This document shows, one piece after another, positions 23,041 through 34,805 of a DNA stretch of 64,000 nucleotides. The DNA is taken from positions 29,625,334 through 29,689,333 of the forward strand of contig NW_024037074.1 in assembly GCF_015706575.1 (NCBI RefSeq). Direction: 5' to 3'. How positions within the stretch are numbered: the first letter of the stretch is position 1; each line of letters opens with the position of its first letter. The position numbers were made by a program, and so were the translations under genes. The DNA is from Patiria miniata (Eukaryota > Echinodermata > Asteroidea > Valvatida > Asterinidae). Under the pieces are notes generated by a model. The model was not told where the DNA came from. It searched no databases and saw only the letters and a program-made list of their open reading frames with translations.

Positions 23041-24364
23041 GTGAACTAATTCAAGTGAAAATTTCTAAGCGAGCTCATTAGCATAAAAGGTACCCCCACA
23101 CACAATTTCTTTTGAAAATGGAGACCGTATGACTTTAAAAATTGTGTAAATACGGCCAAGGTTCAACTCCCTGGTGTTTGGAGCTTCCATCTGCGGACAG
23201 ACTTGATAAAATTACGGTTGAAAATGGGTCCTGTTTGCCTGAGAAAGAGGAAGGATGCCACTTGTAAAATGGCTACATGCAGGCTTGGGAACTATCTTGG
23301 GAGACAGTTTTCTGGATTGTGAACAGAAGAAGGCCTGTACAGGGCATTGCCTCATCCAAAGTGCATAATTGTAATTGATGTACACGATATTCAGACTATG
23401 AAATTGGCAATAGTTATATAACCCTAGCTCAGGCCAACTTCAACCCTAACGGAGGGTATAAACCTAACGGAGGGCAGCCCTAAGGCACCGTATCACTAAC
23501 GGAGGGCAACCCTAACAGATCCTAACCCTAACGGAAGATAACTTATGAAACGTAACCCTAACTGGAATAGTGTGTGTGTGTGTGTGTGTGTGTGGGGGGG
23601 GGGTGATGTTGTTGAAGGGGGTACGGACGTGGGGGTGGTTGTTGCGGGGGTGGGGTGTGGTGGATTGGGGGTATTCATTGAAGACATGAGCCTGCTATAA
23701 AGTAAAATATTCAATGACTTTTAAACATTTCCTCCCCTGCCACCTTTTTTCAAGATAACCACGCCCACTCCACAAAAAGGAATTAAATATTTAAATAATA
23801 AACAAAAATCGTAGAAAACAAGCGAACAAACGAACATTTTTCTCATGAGCTCACCCAACAACCTAAACACCCACGTACATTTGGAAAAAATAGAACTTTA
23901 TTAAATGATGCTAGCATATTATTAAATGATGCTAGCATATTTCTGAAGACATTGCAGATTCTGTATGTGTGCTGGTTTAAAACTGACGGCCAGTGGATCA
24001 ACTTTTTAATTTTTTTTTCTACAATTGAGGTCTTGGATTCATTCTTGATTTTTTTTAGTATTCATTTTGTGTCAGGTAATTAAAATCAAAATATATATAG
24101 GGTGCAGTGAACTAATTCAAGTGAGAATTTCTAAGCGAGCTCATTAGCATAAAAAGGTACCCACACAATTTCTTTCGAAAACGGAGACCATTTGGCTTTA
24201 GAAACGGTGGAATTGTGTAAATATGGCCAAGGTTCAACTCCCTGGTATTGGGGGCTTCCATCTGAGCACAGACTTGATAAATTACGGTTAAAAAATGGTC
24301 TTATTTGCCTGAAAAAGTGGAAGGATGCCACTTGTAAAATGGCTACATGCAGGCTTGGGAACAA
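23041..24364. repeat. Direct repeat pair of about 255 bases
   Basis: 23041-23294 and 24107-24364 share GTGAACTAATTCAAGTGA at their left and GCTACATGCAGGCTTGGGAA at their right, with few differences. The copies are about 1066 bases apart. Confidence 0.8.
23443..23602. repeat. CCCTAACGGAGGG minisatellite followed by (GT)n
   Basis: Irregular copies of AACCCTAACGGAGGG from 23443 to about 23565, then (GT)12 at 23571-23594 and a G-run. The CCCTAA core recalls telomere repeat but the unit is longer and irregular. Confidence 0.75.
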
Positions 24365-24912
24365 TCACTTTTCGGGAGGTAATTTTGTTTTGGTATTTAT
24401 ATTTAAAAATGTAACTGGCTAGTCTCACCAAAATTGAAAAGAAATAAAAAGATGAAGGACAAGACAATAATTAAATTTTTGTTTAAGAAACCCAAGTGAT
24501 TTCGGCTTGCATGCTATTTGGCCCTGAACTTTGTTAATTTGACAGTGTTTTCAATGGGGCTTGAATTGGTTCAGTGCACCCTTGACTGCCTGCACGGCAA
24601 ACTCTTGGTGGCGCACTACATTGTGAATCGCCCGAATTATTGCGTCAGAAATAATCTTCCTGACCTCAATCACACGTTGATTAAAAACTATGTTCCAAAA
24701 AGGTATGTCTGGCCTGCGATTAGCCAAAATGTCAGGCACAGCTCCACGGTGGTGATAGGGGAGGGGGTCCCTCATTTTGTCGAGTGACGTTTTTCTGTTA
24801 TAATTTTGACCCAGCAATGAACAAAATGCACATAGAAAGATACAGTCTCCCACCAAATCATCGCTCTATGGTGATGCTTGAATAAAACAATTATCAAATA
24901 ACATTCACTCAC

Positions 24913-24976
24913 CTTGAAGTAAACGTGCTGGAATTCTATCAGGACAGGAATCCTCGACAGTCGAGCAGATTGCTAG
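24913..24976 (-). other. Noncoding leader exon 2 of gene 2 (type B)
   Basis: Minus-strand acceptor TTATTTTCAG, 64-base exon from CTAGCAATCTGC to TTTACTTCAAG, donor GTGAGTG. No ATG inside. The same exon with the same splice sites is at 41190-41252 and 55650-55709, and its splice sites are better conserved than the surrounding intron. Confidence 0.65.
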
Positions 24977-25573
24977 CTGAAAATAATACCCCCAAAAAAT
25001 GAGTCATTAAAAATTCGATCTGAGAAAATTTGGGGGCTGGTAGGGGAGGCATAGCTGAGTTTTTCACGTAAACACCGCAAAAAATATCTCTAAGATTAAG
25101 GATTGATTTTTTTTTTATATTTCAAACGAAATGTGTTCTCCAAAGGCTCTGACTGGACTCAATCATATCTTTGTTTTAGGATTTACTAGTTTGGAATCGA
25201 GCGATTTCATCACCAAATGAGGTAAACATAATTATGTCAGCATTCAGCAAATTTAAGTTGAAGTTACGTGAGATCATTTGCAATGCCCGGACAAGTACCT
25301 ATTTAATGACAAAAACTGTGCAATGTCGAAAGTGAAGATAACACGTGTTTCAAATTCTCTTTGAAATCGTTCGAATAACCCTAGCAAAAATTTCTTTTTT
25401 AAATGGTATACCGGCGGGCACGCTCTTGTACGTACGTTTAGGGACGGAAATCCATTACGAGAATCAAAACATAGCGCATACATTTTCCTCAAAATGTACG
25501 CATCTTCTACTGAGCTGAAACTTCAACAGGTTCCTCAAAATGTACGTTCCGCAAAATCTACTGAGTTGAACCC

Positions 25574-28286
25574 TTACGAAAATGTCCTGTGGTATTCCTG
25601 TGGTACTTCTGTGTTACATATGTTTACCACAGAAATTACCACAGGAAAAGTATATATCACCAGAGTACCACACAAATTTATGTGGTAATGCCAACGGTGG
25701 ATATCCCGGTCCTGTGGTATTCTTGTGGTACATGTAGGTACCACACAAAGTACCACAGAACAGTAGTATTTGAGAAGAGTACCACATAAATGTGTGTGGT
25801 ACCTTCAATATCCTGTGGTACTTCTGTTGTACTTACTAAATACCACACAAACTACCACAGGTCAGTGGAATTGGAGGAGGTGTGTGGTATCCTCGACATC
25901 CTGTGGTACTTCTGTTGTACTGTACTAAATAAATATCACACAAACTATACCACAGGTCAGTGGAATTGGAAGGGAGTACCACATAAATGTGTGTGGTACC
26001 TTCGATATCCTGTGGTACCACACACACACAAATGAGGACATGAGGTTCAAGGAGAGTATCCTACAAATGTGTGTTGTAATTGCCACAGACCGTGGTAGAG
26101 CTGTTGTACTGAACACCCACAGGACAGTGACATTAATTGTACAACATAATGTGTGTGGTATTTACTATATCATCAATATCATGTCGTATTATACAGTGTT
26201 ACTCTATATCAAACAAATTACCACTCCGGCGATGCAATTGGAGGATCGTGCACATACATTTGACACATAAGGCTGAATAAAACAAAAAAATGTTTCTCGT
26301 TCGGGTTTTTGAAAAAAAAAAGAGGAAGAGGGGCTTTTTATTTGTTGTTTATATTTTTTCAAGATGGTCGCCATTTAAAAATGTCCTGCATCCGTTGGTG
26401 TTACCACTGTTCAAAGACACTTTTAAAATGAAAGACAAGTTGGACAAGAGAACTGAACATATTTACAGTGTCATTTAGAGTTGAATATTGGTCTACAGTG
26501 AACAGTTTAGATACAGGTATTTATTTTTCGATGAATTTGTGGACTTTTTGGGTGTTTTTTACTGCATATGTTAAAAATAAGAAATAATACAAAAATCCAG
26601 GCGGCCTCCAAAAAGGAAGCTTGCGTGGATAAGAATTTTTTTTTTTTTTTTTTTTACTTCGCCTAATTTGTCAAAATACCCATCTGTATATTTGCATATG
26701 CAAACTTAAAAAAATATGATAGTTATGCTAGCTACCACATAAAAACACCAAAGGAAAAGAGATTACCATCCAATACGTACACAATGTACTTTAACTCAAA
26801 TAAGAACTCACCGACATAAAACATACATGTACAAATATTGCCCCAATACGTACTTAACAGTACATGCACATAAAGCCCATGCATACTTACATGTATATTG
26901 CAGGGTACACTACAACCACATGTGTAACCTTACCGCCCTGTGCAGTGCGTGACCCGAATATGACCCATGCGTGATTCCATATACACAGTGTATTAACCAT
27001 GCAGGGGTCACGTTCACAGGCAAGGTCACCCACACAGCTCCCCAAATGAGTGTGTGGGAAGTTTGAAAACCAGTACAGTTTGAATCACAGCACTACCAGC
27101 AGCATATTTGTATGATATAAGTGCCTCACTTCTGCCTGTAAGCAAAGATCAATTGCCAGTATGTGTTGCTGTGAGCTTGAACATACTATAGTAGGATAGG
27201 CATGTTAATTTTTCTGGATGATGAATACTGGACCGAGTGGATCGAGTCATGCTGAATTGATCTTGCAGTGCGCCTACTGTTAATGTACCGGACAGTCTGA
27301 ATTTTGATGTCTCTACTCTCTAGCATGTCTAGCTAGTGCCAATGTAGGAATTTGTTTCAAAGACATTTACGTGGATCAGTTAGGGATTTCCAACACAACT
27401 TCATAGAATCAAGTGGGGTCGCAAAACTCTACAATTTTTCATTGACATTATATAAAACTCAGGCCAGTTTGCATTATTACTATACGTACATGCATCCACG
27501 CATATTCAACATGGAAGCTTTTTTTAAAAATCCCATGCTCTTTATAAACCGTGTCACATGACTTGATGACAAATCTGTATTTGTTCAGCGCATCTTCATA
27601 TATCTGCCTTATCAAAAGTATAAACTGCTCGTGCTCTTTATGTCAAATTGGAAAACTGTCTTCAAGTGATTTTACTGGGAATTTAAACTCATTACTTTAT
27701 ATATCAAGTATGGAACTTGGATGAATTTCAAGGATCCCGTTCAATCGGATCCAATGGAATCCCATCAAGCGATTACAACAAGAACATTGATACCACAAGA
27801 TGCATTATCAAATATACATTACCACTGTGCAGGAACAGGTACTGCAGGAACAGGTACAGCAGGAACTAACAAAGGAAAATTACCCCCGGCAACTTTGCCA
27901 CAAAACATTATACCATTGTCTCTTTACCACAGGAACATTTACCACAGGAAAAATAACAACGTACAGAACGTACCACAGGAACATTTACCACAGGAATAAT
28001 AACAAATGTGACGCAGGAAAATTACCATAGGAACATATTACCGCAGTAACGTACCACACACAAATACCACAGGAATGTTGCCGCAGGAATATGTTACCAC
28101 AAGAATGTTACCACAGGAATGGTACCACAGGAATGTTACCACAGGAATGTTACCACAGGAATGTTACCACAGGAATGTTACCGCAGGAACAGTGCTGTGG
28201 TAAATATCCCCCAAAACAACAAGAACTTTCCTGTGGTAATGTCCTGTGGTATTTTTTTGTGGTAATACCACAGGACATTTTCGTAA
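25574..28286. mobile_element. Foldback-like DNA transposon with repeat-built inverted ends
   Basis: Ends are perfect inverted copies starting TTACGAAAATGTCCTGTGGT (25574 on the left, ending 28286 on the right). The left arm (to about 26160) is built from CCTGTGGTA / TACCACAGG motifs with a roughly 95-base unit repeated. The right arm (about 27830-28286) includes seven or so copies of a 14-base unit TTACCACAGGAATG. The 1.6 kb centre is AT-rich with no transposase ORF, so it is non-autonomous. The matching place in the other duplicate (near 56318) lacks it. It lies in the first intron of gene 2. ORFs in the arms are by-products of the repeats. Confidence 0.8.
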
Positions 28287-29618
28287 TGGAAACTTCAACA
28301 GGTTTAAAGGTTTTAAGGACCTTCCTGAAGGTATTAAGAAATTATGTTGCTTATACAAACGAAATGCACCAAAAGTAAATGATCCTATGTTTCTCGAATT
28401 CATTGGCTTCAATTTGCTTGAATTTTTGGTTGTGAGAATCAGAATGAGCTTACAATTTCTGCAATAATAACGGAAATTGATCTCATACCAAGGAAGAAGT
28501 GGCGAAAATATTACAGGTGGCATTCAAGTTAACAGTCGTTACAAAAAGAACTATTTAACCGGTTGGGAAATTAGAACACCGGATTGGCTCTTAGCATCAG
28601 CCACCATCTGTTTCTCAACAAAGTATGTCCCAGAAAACATGTCAGATTTACTGCACAATAATTTAGTGTTCATATACATGCATGAAGCCAAATGGCCTTA
28701 TTCACGACTTGGCCATTTGTGTCGAGTTCCCTGAATGTATTTCATTAATTGTTAACTGTTGAATGGGATGACGCCATACTTTTTATGCAGGCATAATGCA
28801 GCCTTATTTTACTGTCAGTTTTTTTTTATCTGGCTTTACACATTAAGGAACTTTAAATTACAGGTTTGAAATTATTCACTGAAGCAGAATGGACTTAATT
28901 AGTAATTAACTCGCTTTCATTTCTCTACACAAGTTCCAGAAATCAAGATTTTACCTCACTCTCAATACAATATGGCCGCCTCGTTTTACCACTATCGGTG
29001 TTTCAAAAAATATTCAACAGAATCTTAATACATGTAGTGGCATGTTGAGTGGAACCATTTACATGTAAACATCACTAAATTCATCCCAGATCTTCTGTTT
29101 CGATTTTTTAAGGCTGAGAGCAGAGCATGCAGCAGGGCCGAATAATGTCTACAAATATCAACTCTATACATGATCAGAAATGAATCCAGTTAGTTAAAGC
29201 AATTTGAACTATAATGAAGCTGTTTGCATGATCATCCGGTCCGTTCATATTTGCGCGATCTAATAGTGAAACCATAGAGCGTTTGTTTCCGACTAGCCAC
29301 ACTGTTATTAGCAATGTTTGAATGTAATTATAAATCATTGACAGAAATGCCGCGGATCCAATATTAGCGCGCTTGCTTGGCTGTTAGCATTCGTGCATCA
29401 GAAGTCACGCAATATCAGTTTGAATTGAAGTTTTGTTCAGAAAAATCGTGTTTTTCAGTCCTCAAACAAGTACAGTTAAAGAAGGGGAAATTTCAAAACG
29501 ATAATCAATAATCTTCAGAATCTAAATTTCACGCTGATTGAAACACTATGTGCAACTGAAAGGCAAAAAAAACCAACAATTTCTGAAAAAAACCTAAACA
29601 ATTGTTTCAAACACTCAC
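28287..29618 (-). other. First intron of gene 2, part next to leader exon 1
   Basis: Matches 56325-57665, and more distantly 42120-42690 and 39960-40480. No gene seen. The TCAGCCACCATCTGTTTCTC line marks the repeated segment. Confidence 0.5.
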
Positions 29619-29692
29619 CAAGCAAATCTCGTTCTTGCAATATAGCAGTTCGCTAGGGTTGTCGTCTGAGGGTGAAGAGGTGCTGCCCGTCT
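29619..29692 (-). other. Noncoding leader exon 1 of gene 2 (type B)
   Basis: Minus strand ends AACGAGATTTGCTTG then donor GTGAGTG. The same end and donor occur at 42693 and 57668. The 5' edge is estimated from the TATA-like box and is approximate. Confidence 0.55.
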
Positions 29693-29719
29693 TGTGGGGG
29701 GTGAAGAGGCCGCTCGTGG

Positions 29720-30005
29720 CTTAAATAGTGCCTTAGATTTCCCGAGCAGTGACTGCGCCGGTTTGTGATTGGCCCCTGCTCGCTGTCACTCATACATCAC
29801 CGACTCGCTTCATGTTAATGCGACGGAAGTGATGTCAATGTGGTTGATGCTATACAGTCAGAATCAAAACGTGTGTCACCGACACTGAAATAGCCGCATC
29901 TTATTGGTGGATATGGATGTCGGTGACACGTACATCTAAAACACACGATTAGTGATTGACACATACAACCTGTCAATCAGAAACCACTCACTGGTGATCA
30001 CCGAC
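29720..30005 (-). promoter_or_regulatory. Promoter of gene 2: TATA-like box and TCACCGAC module
   Basis: TATTTAAG on the minus strand at 29720-29727. Upstream are TCACCGAC at 29797-29804, an inverted pair GTGTCACCGACA (29873-29884) and TGTCGGTGACAC (29918-29929) enclosing ATTGGTGG (a CCAAT box on the minus strand), and another TCACCGAC at 29998-30005. The arrangement is kept at genes 3 and 4. The binding factor is unknown. Confidence 0.6.
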
Positions 30006-31519
30006 TTGTTGGGTGATTTACTTTGATTGGTGGATTGAAATTTGACGTACACTGGCCGTGATTCATTAAATGTGCAGTTGGCACTTCAGTCCATTGAATT
30101 GTGTCGATTTATGTAGGCATGTATGAGGAATTAAATCGTAGTCAAGACGGCGGCCAAAGTAGGATTTAACTTAATTCAGAGAACACCTGGGTGCATAATA
30201 TGGATGCACTTAACTCAAATGAAACGTACTATTATACAAGAGAGCATTTTGTTCCAGTCAGGATCTCAAATAAGAGAACAAGGTAAGAGGAGAGGGGCTA
30301 AGGTCTTCCACTGGCAGGGGGGAGGCAGTGAGGCGGGAAGGGGGAGGGGGAAGCAGTGAGGTGGGAAGGGGGAGAAGAGGGAAGGGCAAGGGAGTGAAAG
30401 GGGCAAGGGGGTGAAAGGGGCAAGGGGAAGGGGGCGGCCCATGTACCCCGTGTCTATAGTCGTGCCATGGGTAAGGCATTGCTATTTATTATTGGGGATT
30501 TTAAAGACTAAGATACATTACATACAAAGTGGAAGAAAGTTAAGTGAACTTCTATGAACTTTGCTGTCAGCCTTGTATCATATTTTAGCAGCCTTGTATT
30601 GTTGGACGTGCGTTTTAGAATTGTGTAAAACCCAGTCCGAATGAACATTCCCAGAAATGCAGGACTGTATGAAGTGCTATGATGGACCTACAAAGCACAA
30701 ATAATTAGCTAAACTAATGACACAGTTCAACAATAGAACGCAAAATAAATTAAGATAAATATCCCTCCATATAAACAAGATAGGCATGTTTTGCATGACC
30801 AGATTTCCTTTGTTTGTTATTTAATGACTTTAGCCTTGGTGATATCCGGACAAATTAATCACACCAGAAGGTGTCATTCTGTTTGTTTAATCATCTCGAC
30901 ATCTAATAATCTCTTAAGCAATGGCGAAGCGCCGATATAAGTGGGGTTGCGATCGTTGGACGACCACAAGCCCTTCCCCAACCTCCCAAACCCGGTAAAA
31001 AAAAAAGCCACTGATGTGTTTAGGGGCTTAACATAAATGGCCATGTTCCGAAGCCGGAGACAAAGCCTAAACTTACAAAACGCCCGAAGTTAAAATAAGG
31101 CCTACTGTAGTAAGGTGTTTCCCAAACTGCGGCTTCGTTCCGTTTTCGGCTTCAGGTATGCGGTTTTGCAATTGAGCTGCAGCTGTATATATGGAATGAA
31201 GCCGGGACTTGGAAAACCCCGCAAGTCACTTTCTCGGCGTGTGCATTATAGTCTCCGATCAAAACGCCTTGCTGTTTAGCCACTCGGTCATATACCGGTG
31301 AGAGTCAGGTTGACCTTGTAAAAAGGTTACAGTTAGGCCATTATTTTGACCAGCAGAGTTAATTCCTTGTTATCTTTTGGGGAACTTTCAACTTGGAAGT
31401 GGTGAAGATCTGGGGATGCAGAAGATGTTGAGTGGAAATGGACGTTACGTAGCTATTGAGGGCATTGCTCTAGAATATATGTACATGTTGTAGCATACAC
31501 GCGTTGATAATACGAATCT
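30006..31519. other. Upstream noncoding region of unit 2, with G-rich repeat
   Basis: Contains a G-rich minisatellite at about 30300-30440 (units such as GGGGCAAGGGGGTGAAA). The rest matches 58050-59575 and, more diverged, 43160-44560. No conserved ORF. The proline-rich ORF opposite the G-rich repeat is a repeat artefact. Confidence 0.5.
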
Positions 31520-32506
31520 CTAGTTACCCTCACCTAGATGTGGTGGACCTCACAGGAATTGCACAATGGGGTACTGAACTATAATGACCCTCACACGGCC
31601 CCGAGAACGCTACACCCGGTAAACCTCACAGTGGACAGGAAGCTCAAGGAAACTAGGGTTGCACTGCACCGGGAACCAAACCAATAGGTCTAAAACAAGC
31701 GGCACAAGCAATCCTTCCAGTCAATCCGAGCCTCACTTATCTCCTAATCAATTGGTTTACCCCTCACATTCACACAAGGCCCACTATAGTCTAGACCCAA
31801 ATGTAACCCGCACCCAATACACAGAATTAATGAGCCTTAATTATCCTCACACGGAGATTATTGTGGACCGCAATTAACCTTACACAGCATTAGTGGAAGC
31901 AAGCTTTAAGTGTACCTCACAGGAACCTTAGGCAGAGTCAACCGGTCAGGCAATTTGTCCAGTGGATATGCGATCGCCTCAGCAGTCAGGCCCACCGTTC
32001 CGGTGTTCAACAGACCACAAGCAATCCCACACAACCCAAAGTCCTCCCAGCCTTCAACCAATTACTTCCAACTCGTCCCCTTTTGTTCCAACACTTATCC
32101 AACCCACTAATTACTCTGACCCACGAGTTACGATGAGCTGAAATTGTAATAACAATTATCTCAAATACTCGGCAGTCTTAATGCACAAATTGCTGCACAA
32201 CTGGTCGCACTGAAGCTCACCTAAGCTCCTGATGCAGTCGCTGCAATTATTGTTCCGGCCACGGCTCGCGTCGATCGTCAGCACTTTTATCCTCTGCGAC
32301 AGTATAACAGTTATGCTAGACTCGACGCCATCTTCCGAACTGCCCGGGCGATGTCGCAACACCACGCTAAATCGCCCAGACCTGTGCAAATGCGCGTCTG
32401 TGATTGGTCAAGGCGCGCACTATTAATATTAATGCTCTCGGCGCGCATGAATAATTAATTAGTTAGACTCGCTGCAGTCTGTACTACCCTGTTTCGCCAC
32501 AGTATT
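31520..32506 (-). mobile_element. Solo, partial LTR related to the gypsy element
   Basis: The right end CCCTGTTTCGCCACA is the inverted form of an LTR start (TGTGGCGAAACAGGG) like TGTAACGAAACAGGG at 7579. The body carries many CCTCAC / GTGAGG motifs as in that LTR, but is a different subfamily. There is no internal region. The left LTR end is missing, along with about 120 bases of flank that are present in the other duplicate (59575-59695). The matching place in copy 2 has no LTR, so it inserted after the duplication. Confidence 0.7.
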
Positions 32507-32587
32507 AAATAGGCAATACTAAATGTGAATATGAGAGGTGCAGAGAATTAAATGTTAATAGTCAATGACGAGAATATAGAATAATAA

Positions 32588-32961
32588 GGAAATAAATGTG
32601 TGCTTGAGAAGTGTTAAACACTATGTTTAAGACTGATTGGAGTCTGGAATGCTGATATTTACCCAAGGCGAAGCAGAGGGCAATTATCAGCATTCCAGAC
32701 TCCAACCAGTCTTAACCCCATGGGCCCGGGAAGCGGTCATGGCCGCGGCCGCTAATCCTTATTAGAATGCAGTTGCCAGCTGTGGTATGCCGTGGCACAC
32801 GGCTAGTGGGTAGTTCCACAGCTGCTGCTTTTGTGCAGTCCCGCTACCACACAAAGGCTGTGCAGGCCACTTGCTCTATGTGTGGAGGAATGTCCCCATT
32901 ATAACCCGTGCTTAAGGGGTTAAACATGGTGTTTAATACCGACCTAGCACATATTTATTCT
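32588..32961. mobile_element. Hairpin MITE, interrupted by a second MITE
   Basis: Same family as 20943-21063 and 59783-59949: ends GGAAATAAATGTGTGCTTGA and its complement, and a nearly perfect internal inverted repeat of GAGTCTGGAATGCTGATA. Without the nested insertion it is about 166 bases, like the copy at 59783. Confidence 0.75.
32716..32919. mobile_element. piggyBac-like MITE nested in hairpin MITE
   Basis: 204 bases flanked by TTAA at 32712-32715 and 32920-32923. Ends CCCCATGGGCCCGGG and, on the other end inverted, CCCCTTAAGCACGGG. A TTAA target duplication with C-rich inverted ends is characteristic of piggyBac-type transposition. The copy at 59.9 kb shows the empty site (CCAGTCTTAAACATGG). 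Confidence 0.8.
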
Positions 32962-33061
32962 CATTCATAAATAACCTTTCGGTCAAAAAAATGAAAACTT
33001 TTCGGTTCAAAAGTCAAAACTCGTTTTTCCACAGGCGGGCTCGAGTAGGCCTATGGCTTTT

Positions 33062-33470
33062 TCACTTAATTCTGTCCCGCACGAGGGTGGCCAGTTCGTC
33101 TGTCGATTCTACACCGGTGTTCTTTTGCAACACCCCGGTGTAAGATATTTTCGGTCTTTCTCGCCTCCTGTATCCGTGGGTTGGTTTCCAGAGAATGACT
33201 TCGTGTGTCTCCAGCTGCGAGTGCTGGTAACAGTGACCTGCTAACTGCACCGACCGGCTGCGATTTTGTCTCCGACTCGTAGGAGTTAGAGTCCATGTTT
33301 CGCATCCACACAGTAGCACTGATCGATGGCTGCTCGATAAGTGTTTGAAATCGGAGTTGCTGTCTCCACCTGCCCGAAGCAAACTGGTTTTAAGGCGCAA
33401 GAAACCTGCCTTCAGACCTCAAGCGCTCTTTTCTAAACGGAGATCGGCAAGTGAAGCCGGGCAGTAGGAG
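33062..33470 (-). mobile_element. LINE 3' coding-end fragment
   Basis: The minus-strand frame reads KTSLLRAGGDSNSD … CGCETWTLTPTSRR … LETHEVILWKPTHGYRRR … YTGVLQKNTGVES. This is the typical C-terminal part of LINE reverse transcriptases (GCETWTLT motif). Its paralogue is 59965-60350, so it predates the duplication. Confidence 0.8.
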
Positions 33471-34805
33471 TTTGAATATAGGAGAGGCTATTTGAGACGC
33501 TGATCATATGGGACATTATTTTCATGGATCGAAAAGGAGTGGCTCAATCCTCCTCACCGCCCCGATCATCCTAATACATTTAGACCCCATTATTTAGTAG
33601 CTCAGAGACATGTTTTCTCACCTCTTTCATCTGCAGCGTTGTGCACTAATCACGATTACTAAACTGCTGTGCTACCCTGTCGCAAATTGTGAGTGTTCTC
33701 CTGGAAATATTTAGCAAATAACCTCCTTAGGGTCCCCCAGTAAATAGGCCAAAGATCCGTCCGCTGAGCTCATGAATAAAAGTTACACAGTCAAATTATT
33801 CTATATAAGAGACTTTTGAGAGCCATGGAATTATAGTGGATTGAAGACATATGACATTGCACCTCTGGTCTGGACTTGGGGCTTCCAATTCTGAGCATTT
33901 TGGATGCAATTGGGTCCAAAAGTGGCGCTATTTAGCCATGTTGCAGATGGATTCTTTTTTTAAATGGCTACTTTTCCAGTTTGGGAAATATAATTCGTTT
34001 GAGGGGGGGGGGGGTCCTCTGGAGGGAAACTCAGTGGAGGGAAACTAAACCTGATTATTGACAACCAAAACCGTTTGTTTTTATAGGGGACGTGAGCTCG
34101 CCCCCCTCTCCCTTCTTCAACACCAACCTACCCTTAGCCCCTACCCTACCCCTACTTTCCCGAAACTGCTGTCCCAAAACTGAACAACCATCAATCTCCA
34201 ACATCTTCCTTCATCTTAAACCCCCATCCACCCTCGACCCTCACCAACCCAAATTCAAACGAAATAAATTTTAAAAAAAATCAAACAGACGAAACATTCC
34301 AAAGTAAATTACTTCAGTCTGCAATAAATTTAATATCAAAGCAATTATGATTACAGTTAATTACAGTTTTAACATAAGAATTTGGAAGAAATTGCTGACG
34401 AGAGTCAGACAGGTTGTGTGCCATAAACGACAAAATATGATTCCTATTGGAGTATAAATCAAAACGATTTTGTGCTTTTACTTGCCTGTGAAATCGATTA
34501 ACTTCTTCCAAACAAAAAGTTTTTTTTTTTGCAAAAGTGTTTGAAACACTTGAAATAAAGTGTAACAGTAGGATCGGAGTTTAAAATACGGCACATAGTT
34601 TATTAAATCATCAAAAGCTAGAAATGTGAATAATATTAAGTTACTTACTTATTAAGTAGTTATATTCGATACATAAGACATTATGATTACTTCGTGTTGT
34701 AAACACTTTTCTTACAACCAGTTTGTGTATTGTAACTGACAAGCGCTACATTTTATAACTTGATAGTGTCGTATTTTTCCAACAAATATTGGCGTAAAAT
34801 CATAA
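33471..34805. other. Noncoding upstream region of unit 2
   Basis: Matches 60351-61707. Contains a G-run (near 34004) and a C/A-rich tract (34100-34260) of the kind met in every unit. No gene seen. Confidence 0.5.

Larger units (their letters stand above)
22360..24912 (-). other. Second intron of gene 2
   Basis: No gene seen. It holds a direct repeat pair, a CCTAACGGAGGG minisatellite, a GT run, a 21-base tandem duplication near 23905-23945 and a line (22915-23040, TCTCGTGACGGTCTCG … CTGTGCGTGA) that recurs at 54685-54755 in the matching intron of gene 4. Confidence 0.55.

Noticed and set aside
23443-23565. Interstitial telomere repeat
   Set aside because: CCCTAA cores are embedded in an irregular longer unit (CCCTAACGGAGGG), not TTAGGG arrays.
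28090-28200. CRISPR-like array
   Set aside because: Units are adjacent 14-base tandem repeats without unique spacers, in a eukaryotic transposon.
27721-28378. ORFs with repeated LPQE/YHRN-like peptides in the right arm of the foldback element
   Set aside because: They are translations of a 14-base tandem repeat in several frames, with no start context, no homology and no conservation; the arm is a transposon end.
30258-30479. Proline-rich ORF, also at 58303-58524
   Set aside because: Reads through a G-rich minisatellite. Both copies are open only because the block is a recent duplicate.
33053-33244. Plus-strand ORF at the LINE fragment
   Set aside because: Antisense of the LINE C-terminal coding sequence.
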